Assembly: GCA_050260675.1 (NCBI GenBank) | Contig: JBLNCN010000005.1 | Location: forward strand, 992,001-1,056,000 | Direction: 5' to 3' | DNA length: 64,000 bases | DNA from: JBBDIP01 sp050260675 | GTDB taxonomy: Bacteria; Bacillota; Sulfobacillia; Fermentithermobacillales; Fermentithermobacillaceae | In this document: one piece after another, positions 40,677 to 49,278 of the stretch | Layout: the number at the start of each line of letters is the position of its first letter | Numbering within the stretch: position 1 is the first letter of the stretch | Program-made: the position numbers and the translations under genes | The notes under the pieces: generated by a model | The model's database searches: none | The model's input: only the letters and a program-made list of their open reading frames with translations | What the model was told of the DNA's origin: nothing

Positions 40677-41874
40677 AGAAACCGCGTGCCATTACCGAGA
40701 TGCCAGAAAACAGGATTAAGCTCAGTGCTGTCGACATGACAAGAGGAGATACAAATCCACTTAGTACTATCAAGGAACTCGCTATCATCTTGGCTTCCCT
40801 TTGAGAAAGAGAGCTGAGAGCAATATAGGAGGCACGCTTGTCCTCGGGCATCATGTTGGCTTGTTCCGCTCCGATCACTGGGATGGCTTCTGTCTCGCCG
40901 ATTGTGTTGATGAGGCCGAAAAGCAAAAGTGGCCAGAAATCCAGTGATGCAGAAAGCAGTACGAATCCGAGCGCATATACAGATGAACTTCCTATGAGCA
41001 CAAGTCTCCTGGAGAACCTGTCTGTTGCCTTGCTCATGAACAAACTCAGTAAGGCAACGAGAATCGCATTCTCCATCATCAATAGAGATAACATTCGGAC
41101 GCCAGTGAGGTATTGTCCTGCGATAGTGATGGGCTTGAAAGAGTTACTAAGCCTGATTCCAATGAAGCCAGCCAGAGCATCTTCTCCTGCGATCAACATA
41201 CCGTAGCCGAGGACAGTAAGAACGAACTGCTTGTCCTTGACCGCGATATAGTAGTGGTTAAGTATGTCGCGGAACGGATTCCTATACGTCGCTTTTGCCC
41301 GGGGAACCGCGCTGTCTTGCAGGAAAAGTATGTACAGCAGCACGGTGAACAGACTGGAGACCGCGAGTAACACGAACAGAAGCAGATGGTTTTTCTCATA
41401 GAAATATCCGCCTATAGCATAACCAAAGCTTGCGGCGATGTTCATTGTCCAATAGGTTATGGTATATACTCGCTTTCTGATCTTAGGGGTGGTCGAGTCT
41501 ATGATGAGTGCCTGCATTGAAGGGCCAGATATCGGCGTAACAACACTGTGAAGCAGGTAGCCAACGAGCAACAAAGCGAAGGACTGTGTTTTCACCAAGA
41601 ACGAGAGCGCCATCAGTGTCATCGCTATCGCGCTTATTGAATTGCTATACACAACGATTCTCTTTCGAGAGTAAATGTCTGCCAAGTATCCGCCAAGGAG
41701 CCTTACGACATATCCCAGCATAACAGTAACGGACAATAGAGAGCCGGTAAAAGCTGTTCCTCTGATTGATGAAAAGAGCAACGCGAGAAAAGGGAAAACC
41801 GCCATATAGATGGTTGTCCCTACGAGATTTGCAACTAGACGAACCCATACATTTCTGGGTATGTCGTTGAACAT
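40618..41874 (-). CDS. MFS transporter with a chimeric C-terminal tail
   Basis: 418 residues, 12 helices. Motif A appears as GGYLADIYSRKR in the loop after helix 2 and a related SKATDRFSRR in the second half. ATG 41874 has AGGAGGGG ten bases upstream; a 37-codon extension is rejected. The last helix is followed by about 17 residues (from DAAESGPFRQ on) that overlap the IS21 istA fragment in another frame, so the native end was probably replaced by insertion debris. It may still be functional. Base composition is more AT-rich than the surroundings, consistent with transfer. Substrate unknown. Confidence 0.83.
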   Translation of the reverse strand: MFNDIPRNVWVRLVANLVGTTIYMAVFPFLALLFSSIRGTAFTGSLLSVTVMLGYVVRLLGGYLADIYSRKRIVVYSNSISAIAMTLMALSFLVKTQSFALLLVGYLLHSVVTPISGPSMQALIIDSTTPKIRKRVYTITYWTMNIAASFGYAIGGYFYEKNHLLLFVLLAVSSLFTVLLYILFLQDSAVPRAKATYRNPFRDILNHYYIAVKDKQFVLTVLGYGMLIAGEDALAGFIGIRLSNSFKPITIAGQYLTGVRMLSLLMMENAILVALLSLFMSKATDRFSRRLVLIGSSSVYALGFVLLSASLDFWPLLLFGLINTIGETEAIPVIGAEQANMMPEDKRASYIALSSLSQREAKMIASSLIVLSGFVSPLVMSTALSLILFSGISVMARGFFADAAESGPFRQGVSRGED

Positions 41875-42135
41875 ATGTGGGAAACCCCTCCTAATGGGTC
41901 TGCTTCGCCGGCATCCGGTTGAGTCCTTTCTTCTTAGTTGGAGCACCAAGGACCCGTCCAGATGGCACGACCATGTTGACATCACGGCAGAGACGAGACC
42001 ATCGTCGACGGGTCGCCGTCTTTCAATATGTCATTAAGCGGGGGTCAATCGAGTCCATATGAGCCATAGGCCGACTTGCGCCCAGTCGAACCAGATTCAC
42101 GGGTAGATTGACCGCGTGGAGGTGCGGACGTCTTC

Positions 42136-42364
42136 GTGGACTTCTTCAAGCGAGATTCTCGGCCAGCGATACCTTGAGGCACCTTTCTTCCCGGTGCCCC
42201 TCAGCCGAGGGCAGATCCGCTACTGCTGTTAGCCGACCTATGCCCTTGTACTCGTATTGGTAACGGTGGCGGTGATAGGTGTGTTGGGGAGCCTCGGGGA
42301 TGAGCTCAGGGACAAGATCCAGGAGATCGTCACTCGGCTCCGCAACGTCGAGATCGAACCGTAA
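42136..42364 (+). pseudogene. Remnant of a Flp-type pilin gene
   Basis: The first part reads VDFFKRDSRPAIP then stops; about 60 bases later, in a frame without a start, comes YALVLVLVTVAVIGVLGSLG followed by DELRDKIQEIV. That is the E-Y-A-L helix and tail of a Flp/Tad pilin. The processing site region is broken by the stop and insert. The segment 41875-42135 before it shows no gene. Confidence 0.55.
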
Positions 42365-42428
42365 CGATATCGGGGAGTGGGCTACTCTGACACAGCGAAG
42401 CCGAGGCTCTTGCATTGTATCGGATCTC

Positions 42429-42626
42429 TTGAATGAGACCAGCGGCCAGGCGATCGCTGAATTCAGCCTGGTGATTCTACTCCTGGTGCCGGTTCTCTTC
42501 AGCGTCCTGGAGATGGGCCTCATCCTGAACCACATGTCAGCGTCCGAGGTCTCAACGGCGACAGCCTACCGAGTACAGTGGATCTTGGCTGTGGATCCTC
42601 GTCCAGAAGGTGCTGAGGTGGTATGA
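42429..42626 (+). pseudogene. Truncated TadE-like pilus assembly gene
   Basis: Reads NETSGQAIAEFSLVILLLVP then VLFSVLEMGLILNHMSAS, matching the N-terminal GQ-x-x-x-E-F helix of TadE/TadG proteins. The frame ends after only about 65 residues, half the usual length. It follows the flp remnant by 64 bases, as in tad loci. No other tad gene is in view. Confidence 0.55.
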
Positions 42627-42943
42627 GCCTCGGGTGGGTTAGCCGTTGGCATTACCGAATATTCTGTCGGCAATCGGGAACGAGTGCCAGCGATCGGCTA
42701 CCAGGAGAGAAGGAATCGACCGAAGGTGAGCTTGTCGATAGCCTCCCTCAGATTAGCAACCAAGAGATTGGAGTTGCGAGATGAAGTATCTGGAACTGAA
42801 GGTACGCACTGAAGGATTCTGTTCATGACTTTGTGGCTTCTCACAAGGGGACGATGGTTCGCCCGTAGAGGATGATGGCTCACAACCGAGAATGGTGTTC
42901 CCATCCCCTACAGAGAGCGGAGAGTCGACAAGGAGTGGTAGTC
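42627..42943. other. Gene-free stretch
   Basis: No convincing ORF, repeat or terminator. Probably further debris of the tad locus. Confidence 0.5.
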
Positions 42944-43579
42944 GTGAAGAACCTGGACTATAAAAAGGACTTCAAGCACTTGTACCTGCCCCCGACAAAA
43001 CCCGTTTTGGTCGATGTCTCTCCGGCCCTATTCGCAGTGGTGCGGGAGCGCGGCAATCCCAACGACAATCCGGCATTTCAAGCAGCCATGCAGGCCCTAT
43101 ATTCACTATCATGGACCATCAAGATGCTGCCGAAGAAGGGCATCATCCCCGAAGGCTACTATCCATACACTGTCTTTCCGTTGGAGGGACTGTGGGATAT
43201 GGATGTGTCTGGGATGGGGGCAGACATAGTGCTCGATAAAGACAAGTTCCTCTGGGATATCATGATCCGCCAGCCGGACTTCGTCACAGGGGAACTTGTG
43301 GACTTGGTAAAGGACATAGCGGCCAGGAAGAAGGATGCGCCGGACTTGTCCTTGGTCGAGTTACGCACAATAACGGACGGCCTCTCGGTCCAGATGATGC
43401 ACGTGGGGCCGTACGACGCGGAACCCGCGAGTTTTGCAAAGATGGACGAATTCTGCGCCTCCGAAGGCCTGGTTCGGGTTGGCCACATTCACCGAGAGAT
43501 CTACATGGGCGATCCCCGAAGAACTGATCCCGCGAAGCTGAAGACGGTCATCAGGTACTTCGTGAAGCGGGCAGACTAG
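42944..43579 (+). CDS. GyrI-like small-molecule-binding domain protein
   Basis: 211 residues. The fold shows the duplicated SHS2-like unit of GyrI/effector-binding domains: FAVVRERGNPNDNPAFQAAMQ, a middle block WDIMIRQPDFVTGELVDLVK, and VQMMHVGPYDAEPASFAKMD, in which M-H-V-G-P-Y is characteristic. These standalone versions bind or hydrolyse xenobiotics. GTG 42944 with AAGGAG eight bases upstream; a 24-codon extension is rejected. The last four bases overlap the convergent msrAB gene. Confidence 0.9.
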   Translation: MKNLDYKKDFKHLYLPPTKPVLVDVSPALFAVVRERGNPNDNPAFQAAMQALYSLSWTIKMLPKKGIIPEGYYPYTVFPLEGLWDMDVSGMGADIVLDKDKFLWDIMIRQPDFVTGELVDLVKDIAARKKDAPDLSLVELRTITDGLSVQMMHVGPYDAEPASFAKMDEFCASEGLVRVGHIHREIYMGDPRRTDPAKLKTVIRYFVKRAD

Positions 43580-44532
43580 CTCGGATACTTCCCGAATAGC
43601 CCAAGGTACTCGCCGTACCCTTCCTTCTCCAGGCCTTCGACCGGGATGAACCGGAGGGCAGCGGAGTTGATGCAGTACCGCAGCCCTGTAGGTTTCGGAC
43701 CATCGTCAAACACGTGGCCGAGATGCGAGTCGGCGACTTCGCTTCTGACTTCCGTCCTCACCATCCCATGGGAAAGGTCACGCTTCTCGACGACACTACC
43801 CTCCTTTATGGGTTTCGTAAAGCTGGGCCAACCGCAGCCTGAGTCGAACTTATCCAGGGAGCTGAATAGAGGCTCGCCGGAGACGACGTCCACGTAGATC
43901 CCGGGTTCGTTGTGGTCCCAATACTCGTTGCGAAAGGGCGGTTCAGTTGCGTTCTCCTGAGTCACTCTATACTGCTCGGGCGTGAGAGTATGCTTGCGTA
44001 TGAAGGCCTCGCGGCCCGACCCCGTCTTGTACCGTTTGTAGTGCTCCGGATTCGTCTTGTAGTAATCCTGGTGGTACTCCTCTGCGGGATAAAAGGTGGC
44101 GGCAGGCAGTATCTGCGTGGCTACGGGCTTATCGAACCTACCGGATCTGTCCAGCGCAGCCTTGGATTCCTCCGCAGCCCTCTTCTGTTCCTCATCATGA
44201 TAGAAGATCGCGGTCCTGTATTGAGGCCCTTGATCGGCGAACTGGCCCGAAGGATCTGTCGGGTCGATCTGGTCCCAGAAGGTGTCAAGCAGCCTCTCGT
44301 ACGACAGCTCCGAGGGGTCGTAGATCACCTGGACCGCTTCATAATGGCCGGTCCGGCCGGAGCACACCTGCTCGTAAGTGGGATTCTGGACATGGCCGCC
44401 GGTGTACCCGGCCACGACCTCCTTCACCCCTGCCAGCTTGGCAAACGGCTGCACCATGCACCAAAAGCAACCCCCTGCGAAGGTGGCCCGCGCCGTGTTC
44501 CTGTCTCGCATGCTTCCATCCCTCTCTCGCAT
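43576..44532 (-). CDS. msrAB: Bifunctional peptide-methionine sulfoxide reductase MsrA-MsrB
   Basis: 318 residues. MsrA domain first: ATFAGGCFWCMVQPF with catalytic C22, GYTGG and YHQDYY; it reduces S-sulfoxides. MsrB domain follows: PPFRNEYWDHNEPGIYVDVV, GCGWPSF, and the catalytic Cys in RYCINSAALRF; it reduces R-sulfoxides. The MsrB zinc CxxC pairs are absent, as in many fused forms. A 21-bp duplication puts two identical starts, each preceded by a GGATGGAAGC block, seven codons apart (44532 and 44511). No signal peptide, so it repairs cytoplasmic proteins. Confidence 0.96.
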   Translation of the reverse strand: MRERDGSMRDRNTARATFAGGCFWCMVQPFAKLAGVKEVVAGYTGGHVQNPTYEQVCSGRTGHYEAVQVIYDPSELSYERLLDTFWDQIDPTDPSGQFADQGPQYRTAIFYHDEEQKRAAEESKAALDRSGRFDKPVATQILPAATFYPAEEYHQDYYKTNPEHYKRYKTGSGREAFIRKHTLTPEQYRVTQENATEPPFRNEYWDHNEPGIYVDVVSGEPLFSSLDKFDSGCGWPSFTKPIKEGSVVEKRDLSHGMVRTEVRSEVADSHLGHVFDDGPKPTGLRYCINSAALRFIPVEGLEKEGYGEYLGLFGKYPS

Positions 44533-44631
44533 GCTTCCATCCCTCCACAACCATTTTGCCCCGCCGGGGCTTTCATCCGCCACTGCCCTGATAGCCTGTG
44601 CCGCGTTCGTCCCAAACATCGCTGGGTCTCT

Positions 44632-45006
44632 ATGCGACGTGATGACTCATGCTACTGCTGGTTCATCTATGACATAGCCATGTCGCTATTCTACGTCCTG
44701 CCGCACAACTGTGTCGCCGAAGAGCAGCTCGAGCGGGGACGGCAGTTCCTCACGAGCTTCATGAGGGGGTATAAGCAGGAAAACCACCTCGACGCAAGGT
44801 GGCTTCTCGAGATCCCGCACTTCCTAGAACTGAGAGAAATAGAACTCTACCTGGCCATTCTACAGAGCCAAGCCCTTGAAAGCCTTGGGTCCTGGGGACA
44901 AAGCTACATGAAGGACCGCAGGTTCAAGATCGAGAACGGCGTTCCATACGCTGCCCTTGACTACGAGCATCTATCGCTTGCCGTCGGCGCTGCCGAGGAG
45001 CCCTGA
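44632..45006 (+). pseudogene. 5'-truncated phosphotransferase (APH/homoserine kinase-like) remnant
   Basis: The plus strand reads DDSCYCWFIYDIAMSLFYVL, then GRQFLTSFMRGYKQENHL and LELREIELYLAILQSQ, the C-terminal lobe of aminoglycoside-phosphotransferase-like kinases (the usual IDFDDCxYxWFxYDIA region). The ATP-binding N-lobe and catalytic HGD motif are missing; upstream is the msrAB start region. The 3' end overlaps the P-type ATPase gene by 36 bases. Confidence 0.7.
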
Positions 45007-47490
45007 CGGACTGCCGCTCCCCTTTCCTTTGACTGACCGGGTGAGAGCGACGTACTTGCCCGCTTCCACAATAAGAAGGAGCAGGAACGAAAGCCCGAAG
45101 ATCAGGAGCCAGTGCTGCAGGTCAAGCCTCACGGCACCGAGAGTGTCGCGCAAGCTCGGCACCAGGACTGCAACAAACGCGACCACGAAGCCGACAAGCA
45201 CCGAAACCAAGAGTGGTTTGTTGGCCGTGAAGTGCCCCATGTGAAATATGCCGCGCCGCATACTTCGGTAGGCAAACACGTACACGAGCGAGATGACCGC
45301 CAGCGTCTCGAAGGCTAGCGTCCTGGCCAGCGCGAAATCGCCATCGACAAGCCAGAAGTGCCCAAACATCGCGAGGCATCCTGCCGCGGCAGTCATGCTT
45401 ATCGCCGCTATCAGCCACAGGCCAAGTCCGCCCAGGATCGGCTCCGACACAGGCCGGGGCTTCTCATCCATGATGCCTTCCTCCATGGGCTCAAAGCCCA
45501 GGACGATATCGACGGGCCCATCGCAGATCAGGTGTATCCATAGGATCTGAGCTACCGCCAAAGGCGCCGGCCATCCCAGCAGCATCGATACGAAGACCAG
45601 CAGGATCTCCGCAAAGGAGTTGGACAGAGTGTAAGACACAACCTTCTTGATGTTCTGGAACGCCAACCGACCCTCTTCGATGGCTGCCACAATGGTCTTG
45701 AAGTTGCAGTCAAGTAGAACCAGGTCCGCCGTTTCTTTGGCCACCTCAGTCGCGGTGCCGACGACCACTCCGATATCCGACTTCTTGAGGGCAGGCGCGT
45801 CATTCACGCCGTCTCCCACCATCGCGACTACCTCGCCCACCGCCTGCAGGGCGGACACAATGCGAAGCTTCTGGTGGGGCAGGATGCGGGCGAACACCAC
45901 GATGTCCTTGACCCGCGCCCGGAGTTCTGCGTCGTCCATGAGGTCAAGGTCCTTGCCCTCCACTATCCTCGATGGATCGACGTCCAGCCCAACAAGCCTG
46001 GCGATCCTCTCAGCCGTGAGCCGGTGATCTCCTGTAATCATCTTCACCTGCACGCCCGCCTTGACACACGTGGCGATGGCGCCGGGAACTTCCTTCCTTA
46101 CCGGATCCATCAGCCCAACCAGCCCGCCCCAGGTGTACCCGTTGGCCTGGCCGTCATGAAGGCCAGATGCCTCGTCATCCTTCTTGTAGCACAACCCCAA
46201 GAGACGCAGGCCTTTGCGGGCCCAAGAGTCGAAACGGGCCAAGAGTGCATCTCTCTCAGCAGCCGGCATGTCGCACCGCTCAATGACAACTTCCGGTGCT
46301 CCCTTCAGCAGGAGGTAACGGGCGTCACCGATCTGGTTCACGGTCGTCATGTACTTCTTCTCGCTGGAGAACGGCTCCTCATCGAGCCTGGGGCAGCGCT
46401 TGACTACATCCTCCGGATCTTCACCGCCCTGTTTTCGGGCAAGGTCCCACAGGGCCACTTCCATGGAATCCTCAAGGTTGTTGTTCAGGGCCAAGATGTA
46501 TAGCGCCATGCCGGGATCCGCAAACTCCCAGTCGGTGACCTGCATCTGGCCTTCCGTGAGGGTGCCGGTCTTGTCGGTACATATGACGGTCACAGAGCCC
46601 AGCGTTTCCACGGCCAGCAACCGCTTTACCAGGCCTTGCCGCCGGAATACCCTTTTCATGCCAAGCACCAGGATCACCGTGACCGCGATCAGCAGGCCTT
46701 CCGGAATTGCGGCAACGGCCAGTATGATGGCGACCCGCACCATCTCGACCGGATCCTTACCGGTGGCTACCCCTACTGCATACATGACTGCCGTAAGGCC
46801 CATCACCAGTTTGGTGAGCTGTCGGCTGAATGCGGCAAGACGCTTCTGCAAAGGTGTATCGCCTTCCGGGGTCTCGACGATGCTGGAAGCGATTTCGCCC
46901 AGTTTGGTGCTGCGGCCCGTGGCCGCCACTTCAAAGATGCCGCGCCCCGCCGAAACCGTCGTCCCCATGAAGACGGGGTCGCCTTCTCTCTTGAGGACCG
47001 ACTCGCTCTCGCCGGTGAGCATGCTCTCGTTGACTGAAAGGCTCCTCGCCTCAAGCAGCCTGCCATCGGCAGGCGCCCTGTCGCCCGCGCCGATAATCAC
47101 AACATCCCCCGGCACCAACTCCCAGGCTTCGACATCCTTCCGCTGTCCGCCCCTGATCACAGTGGCGGTGGGTTTCACCATCGACTGCAGGCTTTGGTAC
47201 GTGCGCGTGGCCTGGTACTCCTGAAGGAAACCCAGAGCGACGTCAAAGACCACGACCGCCATGATAATGGCGAAGTCCTTGGTCTCACCCATGGACAGCG
47301 ATACCAATGCCGCCCCCAAGATCACAAAGATGAGGGGGCTCTTGAACTGCTGAAGCAGGATAAGCAAGGGGGACGGCGGTTTAGCCTGAGGTAGAAGGTT
47401 CTTTCCGTGCTTCTCCCTGAGCTTGAGCACCTCTCCCTCGGTCAGCCCCGCGGGCCCCTCACCAGACGGAATTGCTGAAACGTTTGCCAT
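44971..47490 (-). CDS. P-type ATPase, type II (probable calcium or cation exporter)
   Basis: 839 residues. The TGES actuator motif (159-162), PEGL in the fourth membrane helix (263-266), phosphorylation motif DKTGT (D306), and GDGVNDAPALKKSDIGV are all present. HLICDGPVDIVLGFEP in helix 6 and NSFAEIL in helix 5 supply cation ligands as in SERCA/PMR1-type pumps. No heavy-metal CPx motif, so export of calcium or a similar ion is likely. ATG with GGAG five bases upstream. It follows the TrmB-type regulator by 32 bases on the same strand and is probably controlled by it. Confidence 0.94.
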   Translation of the reverse strand: MANVSAIPSGEGPAGLTEGEVLKLREKHGKNLLPQAKPPSPLLILLQQFKSPLIFVILGAALVSLSMGETKDFAIIMAVVVFDVALGFLQEYQATRTYQSLQSMVKPTATVIRGGQRKDVEAWELVPGDVVIIGAGDRAPADGRLLEARSLSVNESMLTGESESVLKREGDPVFMGTTVSAGRGIFEVAATGRSTKLGEIASSIVETPEGDTPLQKRLAAFSRQLTKLVMGLTAVMYAVGVATGKDPVEMVRVAIILAVAAIPEGLLIAVTVILVLGMKRVFRRQGLVKRLLAVETLGSVTVICTDKTGTLTEGQMQVTDWEFADPGMALYILALNNNLEDSMEVALWDLARKQGGEDPEDVVKRCPRLDEEPFSSEKKYMTTVNQIGDARYLLLKGAPEVVIERCDMPAAERDALLARFDSWARKGLRLLGLCYKKDDEASGLHDGQANGYTWGGLVGLMDPVRKEVPGAIATCVKAGVQVKMITGDHRLTAERIARLVGLDVDPSRIVEGKDLDLMDDAELRARVKDIVVFARILPHQKLRIVSALQAVGEVVAMVGDGVNDAPALKKSDIGVVVGTATEVAKETADLVLLDCNFKTIVAAIEEGRLAFQNIKKVVSYTLSNSFAEILLVFVSMLLGWPAPLAVAQILWIHLICDGPVDIVLGFEPMEEGIMDEKPRPVSEPILGGLGLWLIAAISMTAAAGCLAMFGHFWLVDGDFALARTLAFETLAVISLVYVFAYRSMRRGIFHMGHFTANKPLLVSVLVGFVVAFVAVLVPSLRDTLGAVRLDLQHWLLIFGLSFLLLLIVEAGKYVALTRSVKGKGSGSPSGLLGSADGKR

Positions 47491-47522
47491 GATTACTCCG
47501 CGTCACCTTTCCACAACCAGCT

Positions 47523-48320
47523 CTAGATCTCTCCCAACACGGCTTTGCGCTCGTCCTCGGAGAGCACCGCGAGTATCTCCTGTCCGAGCCGTTCCAGGGC
47601 TCTTCGGGTGAAGACCTCTTGCCAAATGAACTGCCTGGCAATGAACACAACGTGCCGGTTTCCAGTCCATATGCATGTCTCGCTGAAACCCGTTCCGCCT
47701 ATCAAACACTGGGAGCCGTCGGCGACCAGCACCAGGCTCTGTCCGGTCCTCTGAAGGGCGCTCTCAGCCCTGGGATGGCGGAAGACCTCGCCGAATCCGA
47801 TTTCCGCGTCGCCTGAGAGCAGCATTCGGACTGGCACGCCCCTCTCCGACGCCTCCTTAAGGCTGGGGATAAGGTCCAGGAGAGCCTCGTCAGAAGCCGA
47901 GATCAGGATCTCCTTTGCTGCCGACTTCGCCATCTCCCGCGCCCGCGTCAGGATCGCGTCCCGTCCATCCAGGTTCCACACCTGCTCAAGGGGTGTCCGC
48001 TGTTCTTCCTGAGAGAGTCTCTCGTGTGCCGCGTCAAGCGTGTCCTCATACTTGTGGCGGAGATTGTCCAGAAGAACATTTACGGGGACTGGCGCGTACC
48101 GCGTGGTGTCGCCCAGCGGGAGAGACATGACCGCTCCCTTGTTCGACAATCGGCCCAAGGCTTCGTACACCATCGACCGCGGGATGCCGGCGTCCTTGCT
48201 TATCTGGTACCCCGTAGCCGGACTGCTCCGGAGCAGCGAGAGGTAGGTCTTGGCCTCGTACTCCGTGAATCCCAGGTTAGATAGGATATCAATCGTGCCG
48301 GCGTCGCTCTTGCTTTCCAT
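47523..48320 (-). CDS. TrmB family transcriptional regulator
   Basis: 265 residues. The N-terminal winged helix (about 12-80; NLGFTEYEAKTYLSLLRSSP and DAGIPRSMVYEALGRLSNKG) is typical TrmB. A coiled-coil linker (DNLRHKYEDTLDAAHERLSQ) leads to a phospholipase-D-like C-terminal fold (LISASDEALLDLIP, VLVADGSQCLIGG) that serves as effector domain. TrmB regulators usually sense sugars; this one precedes a P-type ATPase, so an ion or stress signal is possible. A promoter with an adjacent inverted repeat lies just upstream, suggesting autoregulation. Confidence 0.9.
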   Translation of the reverse strand: MESKSDAGTIDILSNLGFTEYEAKTYLSLLRSSPATGYQISKDAGIPRSMVYEALGRLSNKGAVMSLPLGDTTRYAPVPVNVLLDNLRHKYEDTLDAAHERLSQEEQRTPLEQVWNLDGRDAILTRAREMAKSAAKEILISASDEALLDLIPSLKEASERGVPVRMLLSGDAEIGFGEVFRHPRAESALQRTGQSLVLVADGSQCLIGGTGFSETCIWTGNRHVVFIARQFIWQEVFTRRALERLGQEILAVLSEDERKAVLGEI

Positions 48321-48344
48321 CAGTAGTCCCTCCCCAAACTACGG

Positions 48345-48400
48345 AGTTCGTAACCGAACTACTACCGACAGATACTATTCAGCGGCGGCATGAATGTCAA
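48345..48400 (-). promoter_or_regulatory. Promoter and candidate operator of the TrmB-ATPase operon
   Basis: Minus strand: -35 TTGACA (48400-48395), 17-base spacer, -10 TAGTAT (48377-48372). An inverted repeat AGTTCG-N4-CGAACT (48345-48360) lies just after the expected start point. Confidence 0.75.
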
Positions 48401-48456
48401 CGGGAATTATGTGCTCCGGCGGTCTTCCATAATAGGCCCTGGAAACCCAGGGGGAG

Positions 48457-49278
48457 CTACGCGCTGCCTTCCACAGAAGAGGAGATGGGATGAGGGATTC
48501 TGCGACACCGGTCGAATCCGCACACCTCTGTGAAGCCCCACTCCCTCATCTGCCGGTAGAGGTTGGGGAAGTCATGTCCAACATCCTCGGGGCGGTGAGC
48601 GTCGGAGCCGGTCGTCACAGGTATGCCAAGTCCGGCAATGCGGCGTGCCATCTCCGGTCTCGGGAATAGTTCCTTTGCGGGACGTAGGAGGCCTCCGCTA
48701 TTGATCTCCAGGGCAACCGGCAGTCGGACGACCCGGCTGAGGAACTCCTCCTCCAGGTCGAGGAGAAGCGGAGCCGGGGCGCGGTATCCGAAGTAGGCTA
48801 TGTTGCCCGGGTGACCGATGACGTCAAAAAGCCCGGACTCAGCGGCCCTCCCGAGCGTCTCATAGTACTGCCTGTAGATGGCCTCCAGAGACCGTCCTTC
48901 CCAGTCCCTCGCGTTCAGGTCGAACGCCCACCCGCCCAACCAGTGGACCGATCCAATCGCGTAATCCAGGGGGAACATCTTGAGAACCCGCTGGATTTCC
49001 CGCTCTTTCCCCGGAATGTAATCCGCCTCGATGCCGAACTTCACCGGAATCCCAGCATCGCGGGCCCGCTCCATGAGGGAAACGTGCGCCCCCACGGTGT
49101 TGACCGACCTCGAGGCGACGTAACCATCCCATAGGATGCTGCGAGCTTCTCGAAAGCGGTATAGGTGCTCGGTCACTCCGATTTCGGTGATCCCGACCTC
49201 CGCGGCCCGGGCCATGAAGCGCTCAATGTATGGAACGCTCTGCGCACCTCTCTCGAGGTGCATGTGGTAGTCCCACAA
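48457..49278 (-). CDS. PHP-domain phosphoesterase (histidinol-phosphatase-like)
   Basis: 273 residues. The PHP metal motifs are DYHMHLE (H5, H7), GVTEH (first block), GIEADYIPG, GSVHWLGGW, IGHPGNI and TGSDAHRPEDVG. The layout fits HisK-type histidinol-phosphatases and related PHP enzymes. TTG start adjacent to the stop of the upstream aminotransferase gene (no gap), so the two are coupled. No his genes are near, so the substrate may be another phosphomonoester. Confidence 0.88.
   Translation of the reverse strand: MWDYHMHLERGAQSVPYIERFMARAAEVGITEIGVTEHLYRFREARSILWDGYVASRSVNTVGAHVSLMERARDAGIPVKFGIEADYIPGKEREIQRVLKMFPLDYAIGSVHWLGGWAFDLNARDWEGRSLEAIYRQYYETLGRAAESGLFDVIGHPGNIAYFGYRAPAPLLLDLEEEFLSRVVRLPVALEINSGGLLRPAKELFPRPEMARRIAGLGIPVTTGSDAHRPEDVGHDFPNLYRQMREWGFTEVCGFDRCRRIPHPISSSVEGSA

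Noticed and set aside
42146..42535. A 129-codon minus-strand frame
   Set aside because: Antisense to the flp and tadE remnants, which have recognisable helices; the minus translation resembles nothing.
43912..44631. Long plus-strand frame leading into the phosphotransferase remnant
   Set aside because: This part is antisense to msrAB; only the last 124 codons have kinase-like character.
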